A DNA stretch of 64,000 bases. It comes from Pseudobacteroides cellulosolvens ATCC 35603 = DSM 2933 (GTDB lineage: Bacteria > Bacillota > Clostridia > Acetivibrionales > DSM-2933). The stretch spans positions 3,361,001-3,425,000 of the forward strand of contig NZ_LGTC01000001.1 in NCBI RefSeq assembly GCF_001262605.1. The letters run 5' to 3'. Positions 43,882-53,942 of this stretch are shown one piece after another; position 1 is the stretch's first letter, and each line of letters opens with the position of its first letter. The translations under genes and the position numbers were made by a program. Below the pieces are notes generated by a model. The model was not told the origin of the DNA. It searched no databases and was given only the letters and a program-made list of their open reading frames with translations.

Positions 43882-44853
43882 TTAATCAAAACTAACCCTT
43901 CCACTTCGCTCTAATATTCTCAAGCAAAGAAAAGTGAGCCAAGATGATGGCTGCTTCTTTTGTCCAAAATCCCAATCCTTACATTTTTGATAGATAGACT
44001 CAGGTGTAAACTGATTATTTTGATTAGCTTTACTCTCTATAACATCTAAAATTTCTTGGAAACGCTTATCTTTCTTAGCAAATTCAAAATAGCTTAAACA
44101 ATCAGATATGCTTATAATATCGTACCATAATGTTGGTGCTTTTAGTTTTCTAAAGTCTGTTCCCATATAAAACATGTATGGATGAAGTGCTTTGCTGTTC
44201 TCCCATAATTTCAGTAATTGATTTATGCCTATAGTTACTAATTCTGAGTTTGCATATTCAGGGATCAACGATAAAAGTTTTAGAATTATGAGAGTTGCAT
44301 AGGGGCAACAATCATCTTTCTTGCCAGGCCCTCTAAATTTTCCAAGTTCATTTGAAACAGTGCATGGAAATCCATTGTCTCTTTGCAAGGCTCCTATATA
44401 TTCAACACCTTTTTTTATATTATTTTCATATGAAATACCTGCTTTTAACAAAGCATATAGCATAAGAGGTGCGTCACACAAACTCCATGCAAGTGTATCT
44501 TCTCCAGAACCTCCAAAGTGTTTCGGGATATTTGTCATACTTTTATACATTCCGTATTCATCTCTATTTTTTATTATTTGCTTTATTGCCATATCAATTT
44601 CTGGTACATCGGTATCAAGACCAACATCTAATAGGAAAATAAGTTTATGAATCGGAAGTTCTGGGTTTTTGTGATTTGTAACAAGTATACTATTGAAATC
44701 AGCAATATCATTTAAATACCTTTTTATTCTTGAATCCAATAGAACTAAATTTCTCAGTTCATTCAAACTGCTTTTATTTTGTTTCAGTATGCTTACTCTT
44801 GTTGCATACTCAACATATGGTTGGCTTTCGAGAAGCCAGTTTATAACTTTCAT
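43882..44853 (-). CDS. Alpha/alpha-toroid-like (prenyltransferase/squalene-cyclase-like) protein
   Basis: 323 aa. Contains repeated helical units with QxxxG-type turns: LPIHKLIFLLDVGLD, DTLAWSLCDAPLMLYALLKAG, IKKGVEYIGALQRDNGFPCT and CCPYATLIILKLLSLIPEYANS, with LWENSKALHPYMFYMGTDF. This pattern fits the alpha/alpha toroid of terpene cyclases and prenyltransferases, but the DxDD or zinc ligands of those enzymes are not clear. No signal peptide. I would call it a fold-level match only. Confidence 0.65.
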   Translation of the reverse strand: MKVINWLLESQPYVEYATRVSILKQNKSSLNELRNLVLLDSRIKRYLNDIADFNSILVTNHKNPELPIHKLIFLLDVGLDTDVPEIDMAIKQIIKNRDEYGMYKSMTNIPKHFGGSGEDTLAWSLCDAPLMLYALLKAGISYENNIKKGVEYIGALQRDNGFPCTVSNELGKFRGPGKKDDCCPYATLIILKLLSLIPEYANSELVTIGINQLLKLWENSKALHPYMFYMGTDFRKLKAPTLWYDIISISDCLSYFEFAKKDKRFQEILDVIESKANQNNQFTPESIYQKCKDWDFGQKKQPSSWLTFLCLRILERSGRVSFD

Positions 44854-44902
44854 TTAAACCTCCAGTTTTATATTTTTTGAAAGGCATATTATAATGGTAC
44901 TA

Positions 44903-45139
44903 TTACTTGTTTTCATACTCATTAATATATCTATAAAGAGTTGCCCTGCTTAAACCTACCAATTTTGCAAACTCCGTAGCTTTTATTTCTTTTTGCTTCC
45001 ACCTTATGTAATACTTTTCAAAATCTTTTGGTAAAGTTCTTTGTGGCCTGCCTATAGCAATGCCGCTTTTAGTACCAAACTTTTTTGCCTTCTCAATTCC
45101 TTCTCTAACTATTTCAACAATAAGTTCTCTCTCCATCAT
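44903..45139 (-). pseudogene. C-terminal fragment of serine recombinase (resolvase)
   Basis: 78 aa. Contains the end of the long E helix (VEIVREGIEKAKKFGTKSGI), the hinge AIGRPQ, and the helix-turn-helix (KATEFAKLVGLSRATLYRYINEY). The catalytic Ser domain is absent. Closely related in plan to the intact recombinase at 51654. Might still bind DNA, but is probably a remnant. Confidence 0.75.
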
Positions 45140-45310
45140 AACAAAAGATTAGAACAAAAAAAGCTGTTTTTGCATAAAAAAATAATGTAATTAATATTTA
45201 TAATTTTTAGATTGGGAGAATATCAGTTTGAAAAGAAATTGGGAATTATTTTATTGTGAGTTGCATTTAGTATGCAGCGATAACTTTACATAAATTCAAT
45301 GCTTAAATTT

Positions 45311-45517
45311 TTCTAAATGTAAACTACGGAGTTGAAGTTTATTCTTTTAATAGGTATGCAGATATAGTCAGGATGAAAGAGATCTCAATAACTCCTGATC
45401 GTTTTTTCTTTCACTGTCGATACACGAACTATACAGGTTTTAGGCTGACACTAGTGTGCCACGATCAAAACGTGGTAATAAAGGGAACTACAATCACACA
45501 TGTAAGCTGGATATGAC
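45311..45517 (+). pseudogene. 5'-truncated duplicate of the gene at 40612
   Basis: More than 95 % identical over about 205 bp to 40693-40899. The first third, including start codon, is missing. Reads VNYGVEVYSFNRYADIVRMK and so on to a stop that comes two residues early. Confidence 0.85.
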
Positions 45518-45560
45518 GGGGGTCATAGAATTCTTCTAAAGATATGGTTAGATGTTAGGA

Positions 45561-45738
45561 GGCCTGATGGGAGCATCCGTGTCATCAGGGGCAAAGTAGA
45601 TTTGAAAGGTAAAATAGCCTATTTCGCAGATTGCCTTTTTTATAAATCTTTAATTTGATTTATATGTTTCAAAGCATTGATATGACTGGTTTTCAAAATT
45701 TACTTTGCCCTTGGTTACAGCTATGCTCCCATTAGGCT
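45561..45738. mobile_element. Miniature Tn3-derived inverted-repeat element
   Basis: Two Tn3-type ends face each other: GGCCTGATGGGAGCATCCGT at 45561 and, on the other strand from 45738, AGCCTAATGGGAGCATAGCT. Both go on with CAAGGGCAAAGTA-like inner sequence. Only about 100 bp lie between them and no gene. This is the plan of the small elements called TIMEs that a full Tn3 transposase can move (known). Flanks TAGGA and TAGTA are similar but not identical. Confidence 0.65.
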
Positions 45739-45966
45739 TAGTACCTTCATTTCTTCTTCGGTTGGAACATATGGTAACTTTTTTGAGTTTCCAGTTACTT
45801 TTATTACCAATTCATTTCGGAGCTCCCGAAACAAATTTTTCAGATAATAATAATCTGGTCTTTCACCCCTTATACCCCCATATATTACAATGTGATGCCT
45901 CTTCCTCTGCCACACATTAGCGTTTTTTACAAATATTCTTGATAATTCATGATTATTAAAACTCAA
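45739..45966 (-). pseudogene. Fragment of a probable integrase, cut by the miniature element
   Basis: The minus strand reads VWQRKRHHIVIYGGIRGERP ... LRNELVIKVTGNSKKLPYVPTEEEMKVL and then runs into the element end. The stretch KKLPYVPTEEEMKVL is like the join between the core-binding and catalytic domains of tyrosine recombinases. Weak call. Confidence 0.4.
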
Positions 45967-46249
45967 TAAAAATTGCTATTTACTATATGAAAAGCTATAT
46001 AGTAAATTTTAATATAAAAAAACGGCATTATAAATAATATAGGTTTACAAGGCACTTAGGTTTAAATACAATGATTATATACTGCTAAGTAAAAAAATAA
46101 CCATAGTATAAAGTTAAAATTGCCTGATACATTCTTTACAAGATGTTTGGAAAAGTGCTCCTCATCTAACTAGCTAATCTAAACAGAATATATGTTTATA
46201 GAAGAATTCAAATTAGTTTGTTTATTGCAAAAGAAAGGAATCAAAAACT

Positions 46250-46573
46250 ATGAATTACTATAGGTTAAATGGAAAAAGAATTAAATCGTTAAATGATCTA
46301 CATAATACTTGGGAAAATTCTGAATATGTATTCACCAAGGTTCAAAGGGATTTGGTTTTACTAGGTACATATCAAACCTTTTATAATAACATTGATAATC
46401 TTACTAAGTGTTTAGGTTATAATGAAAGATGCGGTAATACTCTTCTTATCGGCTTTTCTGCATACAATTCAGAGCTAGGTTATAAAGATTTTTTAATTAA
46501 AGTTTGTTCTTGTGGCAGTATATCAAATAAAGATTGCATGACTTATAGTAAAATTACTCGTGACAAAGGATAG
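46250..46573 (+). CDS. Protein of unknown function
   Basis: 107 aa. AAAGGAATC lies upstream of ATG. Sequence MNYYRLNGKRIKSLNDLHNT, then RDLVLLGTYQTFYNNIDNLTKC, LLIGFSAYNSELGYKDFLIK and a cysteine-containing end. Soluble. Not recognised. Single gene with a clear ribosome site, so likely real. Confidence 0.55.
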   Translation: MNYYRLNGKRIKSLNDLHNTWENSEYVFTKVQRDLVLLGTYQTFYNNIDNLTKCLGYNERCGNTLLIGFSAYNSELGYKDFLIKVCSCGSISNKDCMTYSKITRDKG

Positions 46574-46736
46574 CATGAAGATACTTTTTTACTATTCTTT
46601 TTTATTATGGGTACCGCTAAGTAAATAATTGGAAGCTATATAGTTGTGAATTTTATCATCAATGGGGAATAATGTATTCTGATGAGTCTCTCATTCCACA
46701 AGAATGAATGAGTAAATAAACCGTAAAGGAGCGAAT

Positions 46737-47207
46737 ATGGTAAATAGTAAAGTATATTTAAATATGTCACCAGACGAATATATCAAACAACAACCCATAG
46801 AGCGACAAGCAGCGTTGGAAGACTTGAGGCATACTATTTTGAATAATTTGCCTGAAGGATTTAAAGAAATAATTCAGTATGGTATGATTGGGTATGTTGT
46901 GCCACATGAAATCTATCCAGAAGGATATCATGTCAATCCAAAGGAGGCACTTCCTTTTATAGGATTGGCAAACCAGAAGGGTTATATTGCATTATATCAT
47001 TTGGGTATGTATGCAGACGGATCACTTTTGGAATGGTTTATTAAATCCTATGAAGACCTAAATATTGGTAAACTTGACATGGGGAAAAGCTGTATTAGGT
47101 TCAAAAGATTAGACAAAATCCCGTTGGAACTGGTCGGTGAACTCTGCTCAAAAATGTCAGTTGATTCCTATGTGAAGATATATGAGGCAAATAAACGAAA
47201 AAAGTAA
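46737..47207 (+). CDS. DUF1801-family protein
   Basis: 156 aa. AAAGGAG 7 nt before ATG. Family marks: SPDEYIKQQPIERQAALEDLRHTILNNLPEGFKEIIQYGMIGYVVP and LPFIGLANQKGYIALYHLGMY, with CIRFKRLDKIPLELVGELC near the end. DUF1801 (YdhG-like) proteins are small cytoplasmic proteins with an alpha/beta fold related to frataxin-type proteins; the role is unknown. Single gene. Confidence 0.88.
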   Translation: MVNSKVYLNMSPDEYIKQQPIERQAALEDLRHTILNNLPEGFKEIIQYGMIGYVVPHEIYPEGYHVNPKEALPFIGLANQKGYIALYHLGMYADGSLLEWFIKSYEDLNIGKLDMGKSCIRFKRLDKIPLELVGELCSKMSVDSYVKIYEANKRKK

Positions 47208-47240
47208 TTTAATAGCGGTGAGATTTTTTAAGGAGAAAAT

Positions 47241-47399
47241 AAGGGATATTCTAAGTCACTACAAGCTTATATTAGTTTTAACGGAAATTGTCGAGAAGCA
47301 GTGGAGTTTTATTCAAAAGTATCTATGATTAACGAGGAAATTGATTATATAACAGCAATATTAATAAATTCAGTTATGCAGACCTTACAGCTCTGTTAA
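47241..47399 (+). pseudogene. Relic of PhnB-like VOC-family gene, start codon lost
   Basis: After AAGGAG the frame reads GYSKSLQAYISFNGNCREAV then EFYSKV and soon diverges to a stop. This is the well-known opening of PhnB/3-demethylubiquinone-like glyoxalase-fold proteins. Where ATG is expected there is AAG (before GGA TAT TCT), and only about 25 matching residues remain. Confidence 0.7.
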
Positions 47400-47580
47400 T
47401 TACCTTATAAGCCTGGCTTCTAAGGAGAGCTCCACCACCCTTTCTGGATGGGAATAGTGCCTCAGCAAATGAATAATTTCCACGCAGCTTGAGATATTCT
47501 TTGATAGCCTTTTTTGCTGTATCTGATAATGGAAAATCTTTCGCTCCACCGTTTCCTTTGGTACATGGATGTATGTCATT
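47384..47580 (-). pseudogene. Fragment of tyrosine recombinase catalytic domain
   Basis: The minus strand reads KGNGGAKDFPLSDTAKKAIK then EYLKLRGNYSFAEALFPSRK and QAYKVINRAVR. This corresponds to the segment between the catalytic Lys loop and the HxxR helix of XerC-like enzymes. No Arg, His or Tyr of the active site is left. Confidence 0.65.
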
Positions 47581-47635
47581 TAATTATGAAGATTATTTAT
47601 CAAATAATTTTGAAACTACTTTTAAATCTCATATG

Positions 47636-47768
47636 CATCAATAATTCATATTAGTATTTTAATATACAATTTGAATCATTGGAAGCTATATACAATTTTT
47701 AACAATTCAATTTTAGAAAATTAAAATGACCTCCACTCATTTTGATTGTAGGCATGGAGGCCATTTCC
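47636..47768. repeat. Dispersed repeat with hairpin end, copy 2
   Basis: Matches 42181-42313. Its hairpin end reads AAAATGACCTCCACTC ... GGCATGGAGGCCATTT. Confidence 0.6.
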
Positions 47769-48175
47769 TCGAATAATACTCAATTCATTTTAAATGTATA
47801 TAACTATCACTAATGCCTTATATAAATAGCCTATATCTTAATTGCCATATCAATATCGGGTACAGCCAAGATACGGTTAAAAATAACCAATAGCTCAGAA
47901 AATATTTCCAGTTAGAAATTATAATTGGGGTACCGCCAACATTTCCGACAATGTTAGCTACACCCCTATATTAGAGTAGCAGGATGTCAAGCATCATGCA
48001 AGTTGTTTTTTTGACAAAAAGCCTGGATTATAAGTAAATGTAACAAACTTCTCAAGGCAAGAATTTAATTTAAAAACTTAAAAACTATATCTTACCCTAC
48101 TAAACCATATCGGATTGTGGCATCTATTTATTTCAAATTCAATTGTTTAAAAAATCTTCTATTATTGTTTTAATT
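47769..48175. other. Intergenic region downstream of RCC1 gene
   Basis: No gene. Contains an inverted repeat GGGGTACCGCCAACATT ... AATGTTAGCTACACCCC around 47936-47970 (imperfect), possibly a terminator-like structure. Confidence 0.4.
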
Positions 48176-51154
48176 TTAGAATGAAGTAGTGATTTCAATA
48201 ATTTTATTATTGCTATCCCAGTTTACTTTTGCACCAAGTGCCTCACTGATGGCCCTCAAAGGGAGAAATGTTGATCCTTGAGCTATTAAGGCTGCTACAT
48301 CCGTCTTAATGTTATTCTTACCTACCTTTATAGTTTTTTCGCCAATTTTAACCAGAATTTTTGTGTTATTCTTTGTAATACTTACCGTTTTTGACTTACC
48401 ATCCCAAAGGACCTTAAAATTTAGAGCTTCAGATAAGGCCCTGACTGGTACCAATACTCTCCCTTCCTTAATGACAGGACAAGGGAAATTCATTGCTAGT
48501 AAAGATCCATTTAGATTAATCACGTTATTTGATAGAGTCAACTCATCATTATTGGAATCAATAATGATACGATCTTTTGAAATTACTTCCACTGTGTACT
48601 CTTTAGAATTTATAATATTACCATTTTCATTAGCACTAAAATGATAGCTTATAACCCCCATTTTGCTTAGTCCTGGTATTACTGCAGAATAATAGTCGCC
48701 TGCATTTTTTTCCAGAGGAATCTCTATTTGACTGTCCAAAATTATCTTGGCATTTTTTAAAGCTGAGGAATCTTTTATTTTTACTGCCACATCAATATCT
48801 TCATTAATTCCCACAGCTTCATAATTATAATGCTGAATTTTGTTACTATCATTAAATGTGCCTAAATTCATAGGATTATCTATGTGAAAAGACGGAACAG
48901 AAGGATTCGATTCATCTCCCCAGAAAAGAAGGGTTCCATCATTTTTCAAAGCAAGTCTGAAGTAAGAGGAAAAACTCACCCAATTAACATCATCAAGTAT
49001 CTTTTGTGGCTTGTCCGATGATTCCTCAGTACCATTACCAAGAATTCCACGATCATTTGATCCCCAAGTATAAAGACTTCCATCATCAAGAATTGCATAA
49101 TCACTTCCGTATTTTTTAATATTATCAAATATCTTTTCTAGTCTAGCATTTGTATCTGAAATGGAATTATCTGAGGTGCCTTTATTTGAACGATTATACC
49201 TCCATAGACTTCCATCCTCACAATGTACTAGTATCTCCAATGCGTTTGGTTTATTTATTTCATTATAGGAAACCACGTTATCCAAAATCTTAATCAATTT
49301 ATTAGAGTTATTTTGACCATTACTATTATCAGATTGTCCTACAATATTCAAACAAAGTTCATTAGCTTTGTTCAAATATAAATCGCTAATAATTTGCTTT
49401 GTAATATCTATATAATTATTGATCCTATATCGTGAACCGTCACTCTTTCTTATACCTAAAATATACGGGTTCTCATTTATATCAAAGGAAACCACATCAT
49501 CCACTATTAGCTTAAACTTATTGATTCCATTATAAAATAACTCAACATCTGATTCAGACCAAGCCCATAATTTTCCTGAGTTTGTTATTGCATAATTAAT
49601 CGGCATGTCTAAATTTACTTCCTTAACATCATCGAGTATTTTATGAGCATCTGAAAATTTCCTGCTTGCATCATAAATTGATGAAGGTGCTTTTAATATC
49701 CATAATGAATTATCATCCTTAACTAAATAAAGAGAGGGATTACCCGAATAAGTCTTGTCCCAAAATAATTCTTTTACATTTTCGCATAATTTAATAGCTT
49801 TTTCGCCTATTTTATACATCCATAATGATTTGTCATTTTTTATTATATATACACAATCAGGACCAGCAAAGTAATCTTTAATATTATCAATGTCTGAGGC
49901 AACTTTCTGGAATGGAGGAATAGAATTGGATTTACGCCATATTGTACCACTATTATCCAAATATAAGTGATCTTTATTAGAAACAAATTCTTTGTTTAAA
50001 TCTATTTTTGTAAGAGTACCATATTCAAATACCCACCTGCTACCATCCAAATTTTCTATTTCAATTGTAGCATATGGATCCTTAATATCTCGAGTGTATA
50101 TATCTTTCACGTTTTCTCCAATTTTTGTTTGTGTACAGAACCCATTGTAAAATTTTAGAGATAATAACATATTATCATTTGTCAAAGCTATGTGATCTAT
50201 TAATTTCTTAACATTTTTTAATGCAGTTCTAGGTAAACTAAAATAACTTATTGGACAAGAATAGCCCAATGAACAAATGGAGCCATCGTTCTTTATCACC
50301 ATACACTCTCTTATTGAGTTATATGCATACTTAACTCCGCTCATAATTCTTTGGGGATAACCGTCCCCATGCAAAAGAAATAGCGTACCATCTTGTTTTA
50401 CAGCACAATTTAAATTTACAAATTTAACGTTATTTAGAATGTGAGTTGAACCTAAAATTTTTCCATCAGATGATATATTAATATGCCATAATGTTTTATC
50501 AGATTTTATAAAATAATTTGATTTGATAGAAATGACATTTTCAGCTATTTTGCTTATATTCTTTAAGGATTTCCTTGCTTGTAAATTAGGATTATTTAGT
50601 ATGCTATATAAAGTTCCTTTATTGTCAATTACATTTACATAATCACCCGCATTATCTATAGCTTTAGCCCCTTGATAAATCATCTGGAGTTTGTTTTTTT
50701 TCAATGTTTCAGGGCTATGATCTCTAATTCCCCACACCCAGACCGAACCATCTTTTTTCAAAGCGGAGAAACCAGAAACGGATTTAACATTATCCATAAT
50801 TTTAATTGGGGTATCACTTTCTTCTATATTCTTTTCTGGATATAAACCATATAAACCATCTAAACCAAAGTAACTTGATCCACATGCCCAGAGGGTTCCA
50901 TCTCTTTTAACTGCTAAATAATAAGCAGGACCAGCTGTGAAATCAACATACCCTTCTCCAATCTTTTTATATTCGCCATAATCAAATGAAGGTATATTCC
51001 AGAGGCTTCCATCCTCTTTTAAAGCCCTATTTTCCATAACCTTTATAAATCCTTTGTTGTTTGTTGTTTCAACTGCGAAAACACAGCTGCTTTTTAATGG
51101 TATTAAGGTTAGAATAAGTAAGAAGCTCAATAGTAATTTAAATAAATATTTCAT
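48176..51154 (-). CDS. Large secreted RCC1-repeat protein with stalk domain
   Basis: 992 aa. Signal peptide MKYLFKLLLSFLLILTLIPL ... FAVE. Residues 30-760 hold many degenerate RCC1-like blades (LAVKRDGTLWACGSSYFGLD, ALKKDGSVWVWGIRDHSPE, AILDDGSLYTWGSNDRGILG, LALKNDGTLLFWGDESNP). After a beta-sandwich stretch, residues 870-992 are two copper-amine-oxidase N-terminal-like stalk repeats (VPVRALSEALNFKVLWDGKSKTV and LPLRAISEALGAKVNWDSNNK). In clostridia these attach proteins to the cell wall or act as surface modules. The combination suggests a surface-exposed binding protein. Intact frame; GGAGTATAC before ATG. Confidence 0.88.
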   Translation of the reverse strand: MKYLFKLLLSFLLILTLIPLKSSCVFAVETTNNKGFIKVMENRALKEDGSLWNIPSFDYGEYKKIGEGYVDFTAGPAYYLAVKRDGTLWACGSSYFGLDGLYGLYPEKNIEESDTPIKIMDNVKSVSGFSALKKDGSVWVWGIRDHSPETLKKNKLQMIYQGAKAIDNAGDYVNVIDNKGTLYSILNNPNLQARKSLKNISKIAENVISIKSNYFIKSDKTLWHINISSDGKILGSTHILNNVKFVNLNCAVKQDGTLFLLHGDGYPQRIMSGVKYAYNSIRECMVIKNDGSICSLGYSCPISYFSLPRTALKNVKKLIDHIALTNDNMLLSLKFYNGFCTQTKIGENVKDIYTRDIKDPYATIEIENLDGSRWVFEYGTLTKIDLNKEFVSNKDHLYLDNSGTIWRKSNSIPPFQKVASDIDNIKDYFAGPDCVYIIKNDKSLWMYKIGEKAIKLCENVKELFWDKTYSGNPSLYLVKDDNSLWILKAPSSIYDASRKFSDAHKILDDVKEVNLDMPINYAITNSGKLWAWSESDVELFYNGINKFKLIVDDVVSFDINENPYILGIRKSDGSRYRINNYIDITKQIISDLYLNKANELCLNIVGQSDNSNGQNNSNKLIKILDNVVSYNEINKPNALEILVHCEDGSLWRYNRSNKGTSDNSISDTNARLEKIFDNIKKYGSDYAILDDGSLYTWGSNDRGILGNGTEESSDKPQKILDDVNWVSFSSYFRLALKNDGTLLFWGDESNPSVPSFHIDNPMNLGTFNDSNKIQHYNYEAVGINEDIDVAVKIKDSSALKNAKIILDSQIEIPLEKNAGDYYSAVIPGLSKMGVISYHFSANENGNIINSKEYTVEVISKDRIIIDSNNDELTLSNNVINLNGSLLAMNFPCPVIKEGRVLVPVRALSEALNFKVLWDGKSKTVSITKNNTKILVKIGEKTIKVGKNNIKTDVAALIAQGSTFLPLRAISEALGAKVNWDSNNKIIEITTSF

Positions 51155-51653
51155 ATGTATACTCCTTCTTAAGTAATTGGTTAATATTAATTTTATCTAA
51201 AAAATTAGTCTCCAAATATAATGTTTCTTCTTAAATATAATCAGTTTTTAATTCAATAAAATTCTTAATTTGATTAATGTCATAAAAAATGTCAACACAT
51301 ATTGAATCAGTAGTATATATTTCGGCACATCCAAACGGCAATTCCCAAAGCATCCGGGATAATATCTCTGTAACTCTAATGAATATGCCAAAATCTCCAC
51401 CTTTGTTATATTTGATGGCAGTTTATACCTAGAGCTAGGTTCGAGAAGAAGGTATTTGAATTGAAATAACTAAATTTAAATAAATAGAACATTTTTTCAT
51501 ATAAACCTCTTTAATTTAAAATACTTTTTAAACTTATTATACAACATTTACATATGATAAGTCTAAAAAAGTTATGTTTTAATTAATATACGTCTAAATA
51601 TTATCATATATTTTTTATACGCTTATGATAAAATGTTTCCGGAGGGATTTTAT
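51155..51653. other. Intergenic region between divergent genes
   Basis: No gene. It should hold promoters for the RCC1 gene (minus) and the serine recombinase (plus), the latter following TTCCGGAGGGATTTTAT. Confidence 0.4.
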
Positions 51654-52262
51654 ATGAATCTAGCCTATATACGTGTGAGCTCAAAAGATCAAAACGAAGA
51701 ACGACAAGTCGGAAAAATGAAAGAGTTAAAAATAGAGGAGAGATTTATTTTCATTGATAAACAAAGCGGAAAAGATTTTGAGCGACCTCAATATCAAACG
51801 ATGAAGAAAATTTTAAGAGAAGGGGATCTATTATATCTGGATTCACTTGATAGACTTGGTAGAGATTATGACGGTATTATTCAGGAATGGAAGTACATTA
51901 CGAGGGAAATAAATGCCGATATAATAGTCCTTGAAAATTCATCACTTTTCGATAGCAGAAAGTTTAAAGAAATGGGTGATATTGGTAAACTTATGGAAGA
52001 CCAGTTTTTAAGTCTATTGAGTTATGTTGCAGAGCAAGAAAGAAAAAAAATAAGGCAGCGACAATCTGAAGGAATTGCAATAGCAAAGGAAAAAGGAACT
52101 CTAATTGGGCGACCTAGGGTTAAAATTCCTCATGACTTTGAAGCTGTTTATAATCAATGGAAGCAGGGTGAATTAAAGGCTGTTGAAGCTTTTAGTTTGC
52201 TGAACCTAAAAAAAGCAACCTTCTACAACAAGGTTAAAATATATGAAGGACAGAGAAAATAG
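51654..52262 (+). CDS. Serine recombinase (Tn3-type resolvase)
   Basis: 202 aa from ATG 51654 (GGAGG 9 nt upstream). Catalytic domain: LAYIRVSSKDQNEERQ with the nucleophile Ser, FIDKQSGKDFERPQ, DLLYLDSLDRLGRDYDGII with the Arg residues. Long E helix YVAEQERKKIRQRQSEGIAIAKEKG, then GRPR hinge and a C-terminal helix-turn-helix (KAVEAFSLLNLKKATFYNKV). It is followed at once by the start of a Tn3 transposase gene, so it is the resolvase of a now broken Tn3-type element. It could still act. Confidence 0.93.
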   Translation: MNLAYIRVSSKDQNEERQVGKMKELKIEERFIFIDKQSGKDFERPQYQTMKKILREGDLLYLDSLDRLGRDYDGIIQEWKYITREINADIIVLENSSLFDSRKFKEMGDIGKLMEDQFLSLLSYVAEQERKKIRQRQSEGIAIAKEKGTLIGRPRVKIPHDFEAVYNQWKQGELKAVEAFSLLNLKKATFYNKVKIYEGQRK

Positions 52263-52264
52263 AG

Positions 52265-52408
52265 ATGGTATCTATAGAAAGAACTGCTTATGCAAGGTTA
52301 AAAAATAATATTTCACAAAAAGAGCTTACGGAAAAATATACTCTTCTATTAAATGAAATACGTCACGCTTATTCAGTTGTAAGAGGTGATGCATCTGCAA
52401 TCATCTAA
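52265..52408 (+). pseudogene. N-terminal relic of Tn3 transposase
   Basis: 47 codons: MVSIERTAYARLKNNISQKE then LTEKYTLLLNEIRHAYSVVRGD and a stop. This opening (SIERTAYxRxK) is that of a branch of Tn3 transposases. It begins 2 bp after the resolvase stop, as in resolvase-tnpA operons. The rest of the gene is gone and the FHA gene follows. Confidence 0.8.
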
Positions 52409-52428
52409 TATGAAGAAGGTGGTAAATA

Positions 52429-53307
52429 ATGAAATTCAAATTATCCAGATGTATTAATGGCCATATGTTCAATCCATCTCAATATAATGGCAAGTGTCCT
52501 TTTTGTGGAGCCTTTTGTGGCGATATGCCCAATATCCAAATAACTAAATTTACAGACTTGAAAATGTATGGTAGTACTGCTGACCTTGAAGAGCCTATTG
52601 TTGGATGGTTGGTATGCATAATGGGAGTTAATTTTGGGAAGGATTACAGGATCAGATGTAAGAAAAATCTTATTGGACAATCTGAAAATATGGATATTTC
52701 TATCGAAGATGATATTGGAATTGGAAGAAAATTATATGCATCAATCAGTTTTGATCAAGAAAATGTAAGTTATATATTTACTCCTGAAGTGGCAGGCACT
52801 ATACTTCATAATGCTGAGTTAGCCTCTGCTCCTAGAGAACTGAATTATTTCGATGTTTTACAGATAGGAATGAGCAAATTCATTTTTGTTCCTTTATGTA
52901 GTCCTAGTTTTTACTGGAAGGATTGGGGAAAAATACATGATGCTAACCATGATATATGTACATTATCCCCTTTCCAACGCGTTAATGGCTGGTTGGTTAG
53001 CATAGGAGGAGAGTGTCCTATCGGGCGGGATTACAGAATAATTAATAATAAGAATTTCATAGGGCGATCTGAGGAAATGGATATTTCGATAAAAGATGAT
53101 AAAGCAATTAAAAGATATTATCATGCATCTATCACTTTTGATCAAAAAGAAAGAATATTTATGGTTGCTCCTAAGAATGGACATGTATGGCTCAATAACA
53201 AAGCAGTATCTACTCCTAAAGAGATACACATTATGGATATTTTACAAATAGGAAATAGTAAATTCCTTTTTTACTCTTTGAGCAGTACTCATTTTTCATG
53301 GGATTAG
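52429..53307 (+). CDS. Protein with zinc ribbon and two FHA-like domains
   Basis: 292 aa. N-terminal ribbon (CINGHMFNPSQYNGKCPFCGAFCG) resembling the start of clostridial FHA proteins. Two similar halves follow, residues 55-150 and 185-290: GWLVCIMGVNFGKDYRIRCKKNLIGQSENMDISIEDDIGI and GWLVSIGGECPIGRDYRIINNKNFIGRSEEMDISIKDDKA. The G-R-S and N/D-I-S-I patterns are FHA marks for binding phosphothreonine, but the second Ser/Asn-Gly-x-x motif is weak in the first half. In firmicutes such proteins often work with Ser/Thr kinases or type VII secretion; none is near here. AGAAGGTGG lies before ATG. Confidence 0.78.
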   Translation: MKFKLSRCINGHMFNPSQYNGKCPFCGAFCGDMPNIQITKFTDLKMYGSTADLEEPIVGWLVCIMGVNFGKDYRIRCKKNLIGQSENMDISIEDDIGIGRKLYASISFDQENVSYIFTPEVAGTILHNAELASAPRELNYFDVLQIGMSKFIFVPLCSPSFYWKDWGKIHDANHDICTLSPFQRVNGWLVSIGGECPIGRDYRIINNKNFIGRSEEMDISIKDDKAIKRYYHASITFDQKERIFMVAPKNGHVWLNNKAVSTPKEIHIMDILQIGNSKFLFYSLSSTHFSWD

Positions 53308-53537
53308 ATTGATGTCCCCAGTAGTTTTCAATCTGTGCATTAGAATTAGATTTACCAAGGTGAATTAAGTTAAGTTTATTACTAGATTGGTAGATTTAAA
53401 GTGGGCCACTATAAATCTACCTTTAATATTGAATATACACCCGATTATTCCAATAGTACTACAGTGAATATAGAAATTTTGCGACTGGCGTGAATCTGGA
53501 TTATTCGGGCTCTATCTTCATTATCGGGGGACCTAAT

Positions 53538-53805
53538 CCAGTTGACTGGAGCATGGCAGTTGAGAAGAAAGTAATTGCTGTACACAGGTATCGTAGTAGT
53601 CTGAGAACTGGAGAACTGTTTACATGGCGATGGGTACCAGACAAACTGATTACAGATTTAAAACGAAGTGAAATCTAATTCCCTTAAATAAGGGTTGTGA
53701 GCCATAGTAAAACTATGTACATTAGACAAAACTGCACGAGCGAGCAAGAGTTAAAAGAAACACTTGATTTCTTTTATACGAAAAGTAAAGGTAATGTGAA
53801 AACAA
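53538..53805 (+). ncRNA. Group II intron relic with reverse-transcriptase start
   Basis: About 180 bp (CTGGAGCATGGCAGT ... GATTACAGATTTAAAACGAA) match the RNA part just before the reverse transcriptase at 10.3 kb. The next 30 codons from ATG 53715 read YIRQNCTSEQELKETLDFFY, matching IKHSFTSEQELKDTLDFIY there. Everything further is missing. Confidence 0.8.
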
Positions 53806-53942
53806 TATGAAACTCCAACAGGCACAAGCTTTGATTCTTGAGCTTTTACCTAATCATAACATTTTAATCCTGACAGATTAGAATTGATTGCATATCATTA
53901 TTTTGATATAATATGCATATAATGATTGTGGAGGTGCAATTT

